DNA of 64,000 nucleotides from JACKFB01 sp041389525 (GCA_041389525.1 JAWKRR010000021.1:1-64000); one strand, 5' to 3'. Numbered from the stretch's first letter, positions 1 to 8,161 are shown. A program made the numbers and translations. Notes: generated from the letters alone by a model not told the origin.

Positions 1-180
1 AAGAACGAGGAGCAGATCGAGCTCCTCGAGCTGACCGAGGGTTCCGTGCGCGTCGCCAGCTACCTGACCGAGCTGCCGCCGCGGGAGCTCCTGGAGCGCA
101 AGCTGCTCGAGAGCATCGAGCACGCCCGTGCCCGCGCGGTGGCTGGTGGCCGGTTGGCCCTGCCCGAGGCCGACGAGTGA
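1..180 (+). CDS. C-terminal end of a DUF1016 (YhcG-type) PD-(D/E)XK nuclease, partial
   Basis: Only the last 59 codons are in the window. The visible segment reads ELLEL, then SYLTELPPRELLERKL, then a basic helix. In DUF1016/YhcG-family nucleases this pattern lies after the PD-(D/E)XK core, near the C-terminus. The catalytic residues lie outside the window, so activity cannot be judged. Its stop codon TGA (178-180) overlaps the GTG start of the next gene as GTGA, so the nuclease and the AbiEi-type antitoxin are probably translationally coupled. This places it at the head of a small accessory operon. The family call rests on a short C-terminal match from memory and needs the upstream sequence. 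Confidence 0.7.
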   Translation, partial: KNEEQIELLELTEGSVRVASYLTELPPRELLERKLLESIEHARARAVAGGRLALPEADE

Positions 181-758
181 GCGCGATGCCGGACACCACG
201 TCGCCGTGCTGGGATGCGCTCTACGCCACGGCGGAGCTTCAGGCCGGGTACTTCACGACCGCGCAGGGGGCCGAGGCCGGCTATTCGCCGCAGCTGCTCT
301 ACAAGCACCTCAAGGCGGGGCGCGTCCGCCGCGTCCGCCGCGGCATCTACCGACTGGTCCACTTCCCCATGAGCGACGAGGAGCACCTCGTCGAGTGCTG
401 GCTCTGGGCCGAACGGGCTGGCGTCTTCTCGCACGAGACCGCGCTCTTCTATCACGACCTTTCGGACGTGCTGCCCAAGCACGTGTACCTGACGGTCCCC
501 GAAGCGTGGCGAGGGCGCCGGCTGCGGGTGCCCGAGGGCCTGGTGCTTCGCTACGGGGACGTCCCGAAGGCCGAGCGGACTTGGCTCGGTCCGGTCCCGA
601 TCACGAAGCCAGCACGAGCGATTCGCGACGTCATCGACACCCACCTTCCCCCGGAGGACATTCAGCGAGCCCTCGCCGAGGCTCGCCACCGTGGCCTCGT
701 CGGTGGGGACGAGGTGGACCAACTCGAAGCGAGACTGGTCGCGGACCGGAGGCCATGA
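177..758 (+). CDS. AbiEi-family antitoxin (type IV toxin-antitoxin antitoxin)
   Basis: This 193-residue protein has the AbiEi layout. An N-terminal winged helix-turn-helix (about residues 20-65, with YFTTAQGAEAGYS and a basic RVRRVRRGIYRL wing) is followed by a C-terminal domain with FSHETAL, VYLTVP and PITKPARAIRDV. In the known family the N-terminal part binds the operon promoter and the C-terminal part counteracts an AbiEii nucleotidyltransferase toxin. The GTG start overlaps the preceding stop. The next gene starts directly after the stop at 758 and has a GGAGG ribosome site inside this gene's end. The usual nucleotidyltransferase partner is absent and a zincin occupies its place. Confidence 0.85.
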   Translation: MSAMPDTTSPCWDALYATAELQAGYFTTAQGAEAGYSPQLLYKHLKAGRVRRVRRGIYRLVHFPMSDEEHLVECWLWAERAGVFSHETALFYHDLSDVLPKHVYLTVPEAWRGRRLRVPEGLVLRYGDVPKAERTWLGPVPITKPARAIRDVIDTHLPPEDIQRALAEARHRGLVGGDEVDQLEARLVADRRP

Positions 759-1652
759 ATGACCCCGATGACTTCGAGCGTCGCAGACGAAGTCGAGCGG
801 TATCTCCGGACCGGCGACAGCGATCCGTACCACGCCGCCTGGTCCGGCCGGAGCTTCCTCGAGAAGGCTCAGCTCGCGCATGCCGACCTGGAGAACGCGC
901 TCGTGGCCGAGGTGTCGCGAAGGGCCAACGGGTGGCAGCCGCCTTCGGCTCTGGTCGGCATCGAGGACCTCGCCGCTTTCACGCGGGCCAGAGTCGAGCC
1001 CATGATCCGTGGGCTCTTCCCGCGCGCCGAGCAAGACGCGGTGATGGCGCTGGTCGAGCGCTCCGTCGTGTTCCTCACACCGAGCAACGTCGAGGAGGTG
1101 CTTCGCAAGGCGCACTGGCGACGGTCGGCGTGGAACCTCGCCAACCTCTATCTCGGGGCCATCGGCGCGGACCTGCTCGCCGAAGACGCGCCGCAGATCC
1201 TCGGTATCAGCGAGGAAACGACTTGCTACGTGTCACCCGCGTACTTCGAGGAGGAGGACCCGTTCGCCGACTTCGTGGTCCACGAGGTGGCCCACATCTT
1301 CCACAACTGCAAGCGACGCAACGCGGGGCTCCCCGAGACGCGCCGGAAGGAGTGGTTGCTCAACATCGAGTTCCGCAAGCGGGAGAACTTCGCGTACGCC
1401 TGCGAAGCCTATGCGCGCCTGCTCGAGCGCTCGAAGAAGCCAGCGGAGCGCGTCGCGCTGGCGGCAGAGCTCAGTGACAGCTACGGGACCGGGGACGAAC
1501 GTGTCGAGCGCGGAGAGATCGCCGAGATCGTGCGGGGCGCGGCCGAGCGTCGCAACGGATGGAAGGTGATCCTCGAGCGCTGCTCTCCGCCGAAGCGGCG
1601 GCGCCGGGATGCGCTCGTTCTCGCGGCGGCAAAGCCCGAGCCCGACCGATGA
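759..1652 (+). CDS. HEVAH zincin-like protein paired with AbiEi antitoxin
   Basis: This 297-residue protein has no signal peptide and is probably cytoplasmic. It has a clear zinc-metallopeptidase signature, VVHEVAHIFHNC, with HEVAH at residues 175-179. A possible third ligand is Glu216 in FAYACEAYARLLE, about 37 residues later, which is gluzincin-like spacing. The C-terminus is basic (KRRRR). The ATG begins immediately after the AbiEi stop, and its own stop overlaps the next start as ATGA, so it is the third gene of one coupled operon. An AbiEi gene is normally followed by an AbiEii nucleotidyltransferase. None of that family's motifs is seen here, so this may be a different toxin or effector. 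The exact family is not recognised. Confidence 0.75.
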   Translation: MTPMTSSVADEVERYLRTGDSDPYHAAWSGRSFLEKAQLAHADLENALVAEVSRRANGWQPPSALVGIEDLAAFTRARVEPMIRGLFPRAEQDAVMALVERSVVFLTPSNVEEVLRKAHWRRSAWNLANLYLGAIGADLLAEDAPQILGISEETTCYVSPAYFEEEDPFADFVVHEVAHIFHNCKRRNAGLPETRRKEWLLNIEFRKRENFAYACEAYARLLERSKKPAERVALAAELSDSYGTGDERVERGEIAEIVRGAAERRNGWKVILERCSPPKRRRRDALVLAAAKPEPDR

Positions 1653-2345
1653 AACGAAGCCGAGACATGAAGATCGACCGAGACAAGGTTCGCGCCGAGG
1701 CGCGCAAGCTCGACGGGACCGGGCTCCGCGTCTGGCTCGACCGCGCCATCGACCGGCTTGCCGACGAGGCCTTCCCCGAGCTCATCGCCGACTACGTCCA
1801 TCTCCGCGATGTGCTCGCCGATGAGGCGACCCCGCCCGACCTGCTGGGTTCCATCCGCGAGTTCCACCGCGAGAGCATGGCGGGCCGCTACTACCAGAGC
1901 TTCAACGTCAACTCCCGCAACTGCATGGAGATGTCGCGCGGCACCGAGATCTTCATCGCTGAGCACTCGCGCCTCGTCGAGGCGTGCCTGCGCGCCGAGC
2001 GGAGCGGCGAGCTCGAGACGGCAGCAGAGGGACTGGGGCTCCTCATCGACCTCCTGCGCGAGATCGACGAGTGCGAGACGACATCGTCTTCTTCGCGGAC
2101 AGGCAGGGTCTGGCGGAGTCGGCGTCCTTTGGGAGCGTGTGCTGTCGGCCTGGTTCAGGAGCCTGTCGCCCGAGTTGGACGCCAATGAGTGGGCGGAGAC
2201 CGTCGTCGCCGCGCTCAACGGCGCTGGCGGCTACCGGATGGAGGAGTTCCTGGGGGCGGTACGTGACGACGCCCGAACAACGTGCGGCGCTGGCGGAGCG
2301 CGGAGCCGATCTGCCGCGGCCCGCGATGAAGGCGTGGTGCGTCTC
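1649..2345 (+). pseudogene. Frameshifted relic of a cytoplasmic protein (possibly DUF6880-like)
   Basis: Reading starts at the ATG overlapping the zincin stop (ATGA) and is open to about 2075 (MKIDRDKVRAEARKL to LLREIDEC). Homology-like sequence then jumps frame three times: DDIVFFAD near 2077-2100, then GVLWERVLSAWFRSL to GGYRMEEFLGAV (about 2110-2255), then YVTTPEQRAALAERG after about 2258. The order DEC/DDIVFFAD/GV-W-RV-P-WF/TPEQRAAL resembles the C-terminal region of proteins often grouped with DUF6880, as far as I remember. Three indels in 200 bases suggest decay, although sequencing error is possible. It is the fourth member of the nuclease-AbiEi-zincin run. Confidence 0.6.
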
Positions 2346-2357
2346 GTTTCGTCGTAG

Positions 2358-2561
2358 CGTCTCGGCTCTGGCGTCGGTGGTGGTTCACACGAAGTACTCT
2401 GGGAGCGCCGAGGGTTCAGCGCGCACCACACCGTCTGGCCTCAGGAGCACGTGCTCGGCATTTGCGTCGCCGAGATCTGCAAGTCAAAGTTGCGTGTCTA
2501 CGCGCTCGCTCTGGACGGCCACGGCGATCTCGTGGAAGACGTCGAATACTTGTTGGAATGA
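2358..2561 (+). pseudogene. Start-less reading-frame remnant, unknown family
   Basis: After a stop at 2355-2357 a frame stays open for 67 codons and ends with a TGA at 2559-2561. Its second half looks like genuine protein (HVLGICVAEICKSKL, then RVYALALDGHGDLVEDVEY), but no ATG, GTG or TTG start with a ribosome site is visible. It follows the frameshifted relic and precedes a lipoprotein gene. It may be the C-terminal piece of another decayed accessory gene. No family is recognised. Confidence 0.35.
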
Positions 2562-2584
2562 GCCAGCGCAGGATTGGGGGGACT

Positions 2585-3532
2585 ATGTTCCAGGGGTCGG
2601 AGATAGTGCTCCTCGCGGCGGTCTGTATGTCGCTCGCCTGCGGCACGGACAGCCCGGAGCGGGCGTGTGTGCCGGGGGCGACGCAGCTCTGCGTCTGCGC
2701 GGGCGGAGTCGCTGGCGGCCAAGTCTGCCAGGGTGGCGGGCAAGCTTGGTCAGCGTGTCAATGCGGCGTCGGAGCGCCAGACGTGGTCGGCATCGACGTA
2801 GTCGATGATACTGACCTGACAGCCACCGACGGCTCCGCGGACGGGGCCACGCCCGAGATCGACATGGACTTAGCCGGCGACGTGTCGGCACTCCCGGCCA
2901 CGTTTGGGTCGGGGGTGTTCTCGATCTCCATAGACCTCGGCGATGTGCTTGCGGGGACCTTCCTGCGGATGGTGGCGGACATGCGCGTCGACCCGGACAC
3001 CGGCGAGGCGTGGCTCATCGCGACGGTCGCGGGGCGCATCAGCAAGACGCCCACCGGCGAAGCCGTCCCGTCGAACACCAGCGACCCTGACTACATCACG
3101 CCGCGCATCGACAGTCAGGGCTGGGTGCTGGCGTTGAAGGCCCAGATCACGAAGCTGCCTGGGGAGGGCGCCTACTCCATGCAGACCGAGCCGCAGGACG
3201 TGGACGTGCGCGTGCTAGGCGGCTTCCGCGTGCGGCTGAGCGCGCTGCGGCTGAGCGCGACCTTGCGCCCCGGCGCCGGGGATGACGGGCGCGACACCTA
3301 CGTCGGCATCTTGAGCTCGGCCAAGGTGCTGCTGGGCGACGACGGCGAGGATCTCGGGGCTGTAGCCGCCGCGGACTGGCTCGGATACGGCTACGACGAG
3401 ACCGAGCTGGCCGAGCCGCGCTTCGACGGCCTGCCGCGCATCTGCGACGCGAAGCCCTGCGAGGTGCTGGTGAAGCGCGGCGGCGAATGCCAGCTTGCGC
3501 TCCCGTGGACCCCGCCGGCAAGTTGCCCCTGA
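2585..3532 (+). CDS. Secreted lipoprotein with Cys-rich N-terminal motif
   Basis: The ATG at 2585 is preceded by a GGGGGGA ribosome site, and the signal peptide MFQGSEIVLLAAVCMSLAC fits a lipoprotein, with an imperfect lipobox. The mature N-terminus has a spaced cysteine motif (CVPGATQLCVCAGG, then VCQGG and ACQC) that I associate with Myxococcota surface lipoproteins. An Asp/Thr-rich linker and a roughly 220-residue beta-rich domain follow, ending in CDAKPCEVLVKRGGECQL. The organisation suggests an outer-surface protein. No enzyme motif is visible and the function is unknown. The much longer upstream in-frame extension lacks a signal peptide, so the internal ATG was preferred. Confidence 0.7.
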   Translation: MFQGSEIVLLAAVCMSLACGTDSPERACVPGATQLCVCAGGVAGGQVCQGGGQAWSACQCGVGAPDVVGIDVVDDTDLTATDGSADGATPEIDMDLAGDVSALPATFGSGVFSISIDLGDVLAGTFLRMVADMRVDPDTGEAWLIATVAGRISKTPTGEAVPSNTSDPDYITPRIDSQGWVLALKAQITKLPGEGAYSMQTEPQDVDVRVLGGFRVRLSALRLSATLRPGAGDDGRDTYVGILSSAKVLLGDDGEDLGAVAAADWLGYGYDETELAEPRFDGLPRICDAKPCEVLVKRGGECQLALPWTPPASCP

Positions 3533-3651
3533 CTCGCGGCGGGCGCGCCGCGGCCGCGAATTCGTACTTCGAGCATTCGACCAGGACCGCTCGACACCAC
3601 CCGCAGTCGATGCGGGCGCCACGCTGCTCGCTGCTCTCCCCACACCACGAT

Positions 3652-3703
3652 CCTCACCACCGCCCGCAGGTCGCGCTCGCTGACCGGCTCGACCCCGTCG
3701 ACC
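3652..3703. repeat. 52-bp direct repeat, left copy flanking small lipoprotein gene
   Basis: This segment matches 4314-4365 at 48 of 52 bases in the same orientation. The two copies bracket the lipoprotein gene at 3807..4256. On the minus strand both encode a VDGVEPVSER-x-LR-x-VVR peptide, so they may be pieces of a former coding sequence, possibly the tail of the recombinase relic at 4540..4773. Confidence 0.6.
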
Positions 3704-3806
3704 ATCGCCCGTGGCGTCGGTTCGTTCGGGTCGGTAAGGTCACCGCGTTCGCTTCCACGGGAACCGCCACGCGCCCGCGACGCAGTGTTTTGAGGAGGAG
3801 GTTCGG

Positions 3807-4256
3807 ATGCTTCGGGCACTCTTGGTCGTCTGGGCGCTGGCGTTCGGCACCTCGGAACTCAGCGCTTGCGGATGCGAGCTGAAGGGCTGTTTCGGGTCCA
3901 TCGACGTCACCTTCACCGAATCCGCCATCGACCTCGCCGCCCCCCAGGCGAACGGTGAGCCTTGGTTCACGGCGGAAATGACGTTCGGGGAGTCGACGTT
4001 CAGCTACGTCTGCGTCAATGGCGTGCTGACACCCCTCGGAGACACTCCCGTTGGCGACTACTACTTCGGACCGAGGTGCTCAGCATCGGGGTTCTCGTTC
4101 GAACTGCCGAGCGCCCCAAAGGCCATGGCGATCAGCGTCCAGGCCGTCCGGTGGAGCAAGTCGTTCGACGGCCTCGAGGCCGATGAGTCCGACGTGGACT
4201 ACCCCAACGGGAAGCGATGTGGCGGCGGGTGTCGTTCATCGTCCTTCACACTGTGA
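3807..4256 (+). CDS. Small lipoprotein, paralogue of the gene at 14886
   Basis: This 149-residue lipoprotein has a strong GAGGAGG ribosome site and the signal peptide MLRALLVVWALAFGTSELSAC with lipobox LSAC. The mature protein has several cysteines (ACGCELKGCFG and RCGGGCRSSS). It is clearly similar along its whole length to the product of 14886..15350: PWFTAEMTFGEST-SYVCVNG, KAMAISVQAVRWSKSFD and YPNGKRC are shared with small changes. No enzyme motif is seen. The gene sits between two 52-bp direct repeats beside a recombinase relic, so it may be mobile cargo. Function unknown. Confidence 0.75.
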   Translation: MLRALLVVWALAFGTSELSACGCELKGCFGSIDVTFTESAIDLAAPQANGEPWFTAEMTFGESTFSYVCVNGVLTPLGDTPVGDYYFGPRCSASGFSFELPSAPKAMAISVQAVRWSKSFDGLEADESDVDYPNGKRCGGGCRSSSFTL

Positions 4257-4313
4257 GTACCTGCGGGCGCCGCCGGGGGCCCAGGCCCTCCGCGGCTCCC
4301 CCCACCCCGCCAT

Positions 4314-4365
4314 CCGCACCACCACCCGCAGCTCGCGCTCGCTGACCGGCTCGACCCCGTCCACC
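4314..4365. repeat. 52-bp direct repeat, right copy
   Basis: This is the second copy of the repeat at 3652-3703 (48 of 52 identical). It lies 57 bases after the lipoprotein stop. The minus-strand translation again gives VDGVEPVSERELRVVVRM. The surrounding 4257-4539 shows no convincing intact gene. Confidence 0.6.
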
Positions 4366-4539
4366 TGCTCAAGCCCCCGAAGCTTGTAGGCTGCCGTGAA
4401 ACTTCGCTGTCGAGCCTCGCAGCCACCTCGACGCTGGGCGGCGCGCCCGGGATCCCTGATGCGAGCTCTGTTTTCGATTCGGTGCTCATGCGCTCCAACG
4501 TGCACGCCCTGCTCCGCAATCGGGATGATGCGAAATGTC

Positions 4540-4773
4540 TCAGCTACGTTGGCAGAGAGCGGCTTGCTCGCCCGGGAAGAGCTTGTCTTCGGAGCGCATG
4601 AAGCCCGCGTACACGGGGTTCCTGAGCGTTCGCAGCACGGCGTCTTTGGACCACGCGCGGCGTCTGCGCACGCGTCCTAAGGCGGCGCGGTGCTGCTTCG
4701 TGGTCCGGCCGTCGGCGTTGAGCGGGCGCGCGGTGACGAGGGCGGAGCGGTGCTGCTCGTAGAATGCGCTGAC
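4540..4773 (-). pseudogene. Relic of a large serine recombinase (C-terminal recombinase domain)
   Basis: The minus-strand frame ending with TGA at 4540-4542 reads RPLNADGRTTKQHRAAL, then RAWSKDAVLRTLRNPVYAGF, then DKLFPGEQAAL. This is the typical order of the PF07508 recombinase domain in large serine recombinases: LN-x-DG, the WS-x-V-RIL-NP-YAG segment, and PGEH. No start codon or N-terminal resolvase domain is found, so only a fragment remains. It suggests past integration of a phage or integrative element, consistent with the accessory genes nearby and the 52-bp repeats downstream of it. Confidence 0.65.
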
Positions 4774-4842
4774 CGTCGTGCACCCATCTCCCGCGGCGTC
4801 GCGCCGCCCGCCGAAGTCACCGGCCGCCCCCGAGTTATCGGT

Positions 4843-5196
4843 TCACTGCCGGAGGATGCTCGACATCTTCTTTCCCCTCGCCAGCTCGTCGATAAGCTTG
4901 TCGAGGTATCGAATCTTCTGCATCAGCGGGTCGGCGACGTCCTCCACGCGCACGCCACACACCAACCCCTTGATCAGCCCCACGTTCGGATTCATCTGCG
5001 GCGCCTGGGCGAAGAACGCCTCGAAATCGATCTTGGCGTCTATCGCGCGCTGAAGCTGCTCCGCGCTATATCCGGTGAGCCACTCGATGATCGCGTCGAC
5101 CTGCTCTTTGGTCCCGCCCTTCTTCGTCGCCTTCTGGACGTACAGCGGATAGACGCTCCCGAACGACATCGCGAAGATTCTTGGCTTCTTGTCCAT
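4843..5196 (-). CDS. DUF2200 domain-containing protein
   Basis: This 117-residue cytoplasmic protein is full length for the family. It opens MDKKPRIFAMSFGSVYPLYV and contains EWLTGYSAEQLQ, NVGLIKGLVCGVRVED, DPLMQKIRYLDKLIDEL and ends GKKMSSILRQ, matching the DUF2200 pattern throughout. The family has no experimentally established role that I know of. A ribosome-like AGGG lies just upstream of the ATG at 5196. The gene stands alone between the recombinase relic and a porin gene. Much longer frames exist upstream but are antisense shadows. Confidence 0.9.
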   Translation of the reverse strand: MDKKPRIFAMSFGSVYPLYVQKATKKGGTKEQVDAIIEWLTGYSAEQLQRAIDAKIDFEAFFAQAPQMNPNVGLIKGLVCGVRVEDVADPLMQKIRYLDKLIDELARGKKMSSILRQ

Positions 5197-5399
5197 CTGC
5201 CCTTCCCTCGCGCTGAACGCGACCCGCCCTGCGTCGAGCGTGATGGCGAGACCTGCCGACGTCAAACCTCGACGCGCGCTCCCGGCTCGGCCGCGCCGCT
5301 GGTGCATCGGGTGACGATGGCGGAGGGGCGCCGCCACGCGGAGCTCGCGCGGGACGCGGTGGCCGGAGAGCGAACGAGTGCACCGTTGTGCGGACGCGC

Positions 5400-6521
5400 T
5401 CAGAACGACAGGCTCAGCTGCGACTGGAGGCTGACGTCGCGCGTGCCGCTGCCGTCGCGGGGCTGTAAGCGCACGCTGACGACGCTCTGCCATTTGAAGG
5501 CTTGGCCGCGGATGTACAAGTTGGCTCCGGCGGCCAGGTCGTGGTGATTCGCGCCCTCCCCTCGAGGCAGGAGGAAGGAGCAGCGGACAACCGGCTCGAC
5601 TCGGTTTCCGACGACGTAGCCCACCTGGGTGTAGTGGCCGACGGCGTTTAGGCGCTGGTCGGGCCAGCGCCGGCCCCGCTGGGTGTAGCCGAGGGTGACC
5701 GCGGAGGTCAGCGTGAACCCTTCCGCTTTGAACATCAGGTCCACGAGCCCGCTGGTGAAGGACGTATCGTCGCCGTCCGCGTCGAAGTCCACGATGCCGG
5801 CGACCGCGATGCCGAAGCGTGGCGGTCCACCCTCGAGATCGCTCTCGCTGTAAGGGTTCAGCCCGGCGGTGCCGTACCCAACGCGGGCGGCTATCAGCGG
5901 ATGGACCGGGTCCGTCACGGCGCCGGGACCCGCGCCGCTGAAGACGCCCACCGCGTACTCCAGCGGGCCAGCCCCTGCGTCGTGCAGCATCACGCCGAGG
6001 TCGACGCCGTCCCCGAAGGCCCCGGGGCCCGCCGTCAGCGGCCGGTCGATCATCGCGAGCTGGCTCGCCAGCGTGAGGAAGGGCCTTGAGAAGGGGCGCT
6101 TGAACTGGCCCACGCGCACTGCGAGCCGGTCCGGGATCACCGTGTAGTCGACGGAGAGGAACAGGAGCCTCGGGTCGCCACCGCCCAGCTCGCCGACGAA
6201 CAGGGTGCGCAGGTCTCCGCCGAGCAGGTTCCCCGAGAGGCCGACGCGGGCTCGATGGACGAAGAAGGACGCGGCGTCCGGCGCCCCGTCGACCCAGTCT
6301 TGCGCGAGTTGGAACTGGAAGAGGCCGAGCGCGCGCAGGCTGCTCGTCCCGTCGGCGCTGCGCAGGACGAGCCCCTGCTGGGATCCTGAGAGCACGGACG
6401 GGGAACTCTCGGCGCCTGGCGAACTCTGTCCCGCCCGCGGCTCCGCGGCCGCAGCCACGCTGAGACAGAGCGTCGACGCCAGCGCCAGGCTGACGAACCG
6501 GAGTCGAGTGCGTGCGCACAT
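5400..6521 (-). CDS. Outer-membrane porin, phosphate-selective OprO/OprP-like
   Basis: This 373-residue protein has a cleavable signal peptide (LALASTLCLSVAAAAEP) and a beta-barrel pattern ending in the C-terminal aromatic residue typical of outer-membrane proteins (LSLSF). The segments FFVHRARVGLSGNLLG, VGQFKRPFSRPFLTL and AVGVFSGAG are characteristic of the porin O/P family, where basic residues select anions. A phosphate or other anion channel is the likely role but the substrate is not proven. It is read in the same direction as the MFS gene 81 bases upstream and could share its promoter, though the spacing also allows its own. Confidence 0.8.
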   Translation of the reverse strand: MCARTRLRFVSLALASTLCLSVAAAAEPRAGQSSPGAESSPSVLSGSQQGLVLRSADGTSSLRALGLFQFQLAQDWVDGAPDAASFFVHRARVGLSGNLLGGDLRTLFVGELGGGDPRLLFLSVDYTVIPDRLAVRVGQFKRPFSRPFLTLASQLAMIDRPLTAGPGAFGDGVDLGVMLHDAGAGPLEYAVGVFSGAGPGAVTDPVHPLIAARVGYGTAGLNPYSESDLEGGPPRFGIAVAGIVDFDADGDDTSFTSGLVDLMFKAEGFTLTSAVTLGYTQRGRRWPDQRLNAVGHYTQVGYVVGNRVEPVVRCSFLLPRGEGANHHDLAAGANLYIRGQAFKWQSVVSVRLQPRDGSGTRDVSLQSQLSLSF

Positions 6522-6602
6522 GGTTCACCCATTCCCGTGGGGCCGATTCGGTCGCCCGCGTGAGGTTGAGAAAGCCCCGGAGACGGCGCAGAGGAACGCC
6601 CG

Positions 6603-8060
6603 CTACTGCTCGACTTGCGCGGCCGATCGGCGGGCACCGAGCGCGCGGCCGGCCGCCACGACGGCGAGCGCGGCCATGACCAAGGTCGCCGCGACGCCGA
6701 AGGTGACGCGCATGCCGGAGGCCACGGCCGCGGGGCTCGCCGCCGTAAGCTCGCTCGTGCCCGTCGCGAGCGCGAAGACGGCGCCCATGACGGACGCGCC
6801 GGTGATCAACCCGAGGTTCCGCGACAGCGTCAGCGTCGCAGAGACCACGCCCCGCGAGTCCTGGCTGACGTCCCGCATCACGGCGGTGTTGTTGGCCGCC
6901 TGAAAGAGCGCGTAGCCGGCGGTGACGACCGCGATGGGCACGAGGTATCCCGCCACCCCGAGCGACTCGGGGATGATCGAGAGGGCGAGCGTGCCGGCCG
7001 CGACGCCGCCGAGCCCGACGAAGGCCGCGACCGACGCCCCGAAGCGGTCGACGGCGCGGCCGGATGGTGCTCCCGCCAGCGCGGCCACGAGCGGCCCCAC
7101 GGACAGGACGACGCCGACCGCCGCGGCGTCGAGCCCGTGCGCGAGCGCCAAGTAGAACGGGCCGACCACAAGCGTCGCCATCACCACCGCGGAGACGAGG
7201 AGGTTCGCCGCGAGGCTCGCGCTCAGCGCCGCGTCGCGGAACATCGCCAGCCGGATCAGCGGCGACGACACCCGCGACTCGGCGCGCACGAAGAGCGCGA
7301 CGCCGACCACCGCCGCGATCAGCAGCGCGAGGTTGAGCCCGCCGAAGTGCCCCCGCCCGAGGGTCATGGCCAGGGCGTACGCAGCGAGCGTCAGCGCGAG
7401 GAGCAGCGTCCCGAGGTGGTCGAAGCCGACGCGGCGCGCCTCGGACGCGGCGCGGTCGGCCGGCAGGGTGCGCTGGGCGAGCGCGAGGGCGACCAGCCCG
7501 AGCGGGACGGTGACGAAGAAGATGGCCCGCCAGCCCATGAGCGCGATGAGGCCGCCGCCCAAAGACGGCCCGAGCGCGGTCCCGATCGCGGAGGTCGTGC
7601 CCAGCAGGCCCATCGCGCTGCCGGTCCGCTCCTTGGGGACGAGGTCGCCGACGAAGGCCATGGTCAGGGCCATCATGGCGGCGGCGCCGATTCCTTGGGC
7701 TGCGCGCGCGACGATCACCAGCCCGAGGGTCGGCGCGACGCCGCCGGCGACCGAGGCCCCTGTGAAGAGGAGGAGCCCCGCCCGCAGCGCCCGCCGGCGG
7801 CCCAGCAGGTCGCCGAGCCTGCCGACGCCGACGATGGAGGAGGTGATCGCCAGGAGATACGCGAGGACGACCCACTGGGCCTGCTGGAAGGTCGCGCCGA
7901 ACGCCTGCGTCAGGGTCGGCAGCGCGACGTTGGCGACGCTGGTCCCGAGGGACGACAGCAGCATGGAGAGCGAGAGCCCGGCGAGCGCCCATCGCACCGA
8001 AGGCGTCGATGGGGCGGCGGCGCCGAGGGGGGCTTCCTGGGTCTGCGCTGTGCGTTTCAT
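6603..8060 (-). CDS. MFS drug-efflux transporter, EmrB/QacA (DHA2) type
   Basis: This 485-residue integral membrane protein has many hydrophobic helices. It carries the family sequences SSLGTSVANVALPTLTQAF near the N-terminus, RLGDLLGRRRALRAGL (motif A), VARAAQGIGAAAMMAL (motif B) and LGPSLGGGLIALMGWRAIFF (motif C). DHA2 proteins export drugs or toxic compounds using the proton gradient. The ATG at 8060 has a GGAGCA ribosome site; longer upstream starts lack one. The gene is transcribed away from a LysR gene across a 138-bp region with a palindrome, so LysR control is likely. Confidence 0.9.
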   Translation of the reverse strand: MKRTAQTQEAPLGAAAPSTPSVRWALAGLSLSMLLSSLGTSVANVALPTLTQAFGATFQQAQWVVLAYLLAITSSIVGVGRLGDLLGRRRALRAGLLLFTGASVAGGVAPTLGLVIVARAAQGIGAAAMMALTMAFVGDLVPKERTGSAMGLLGTTSAIGTALGPSLGGGLIALMGWRAIFFVTVPLGLVALALAQRTLPADRAASEARRVGFDHLGTLLLALTLAAYALAMTLGRGHFGGLNLALLIAAVVGVALFVRAESRVSSPLIRLAMFRDAALSASLAANLLVSAVVMATLVVGPFYLALAHGLDAAAVGVVLSVGPLVAALAGAPSGRAVDRFGASVAAFVGLGGVAAGTLALSIIPESLGVAGYLVPIAVVTAGYALFQAANNTAVMRDVSQDSRGVVSATLTLSRNLGLITGASVMGAVFALATGTSELTAASPAAVASGMRVTFGVAATLVMAALAVVAAGRALGARRSAAQVEQ

Positions 8061-8146
8061 GGTGTGCTCCGTCTTCGTCGGGACGTGGGCTCGGGGACTG
8101 GCTCGACGATAGATGCGCGACTGGCATGGCGGAAGACGCACGGATT

Positions 8147-8161
8147 GCACTTTAATAGTGC
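8147..8161. promoter_or_regulatory. Palindrome in the LysR/MFS divergent promoter region
   Basis: GCACTTTAATAGTGC has perfect 5-base arms around an A/T-only centre in otherwise very GC-rich DNA. It lies between the MFS start (8060) and the LysR start (8199). The T-N11-A arrangement within it fits a LysR-type regulator binding site. Binding by the adjacent LysR protein is inferred from position only. Confidence 0.5.

Noticed and set aside
177..1652. AbiEii nucleotidyltransferase toxin expected after AbiEi
   Set aside because: No nucleotidyltransferase GS-x-R/D-x-D motif is seen; the partner instead has an HEVAH site.
4843..8127. 1094-codon minus-strand frame spanning several genes
   Set aside because: It is an antisense or out-of-frame run caused by high GC; its Arg/Pro/Ala-rich sequence is unlike a protein, and the real genes are DUF2200, the porin and the MFS gene.
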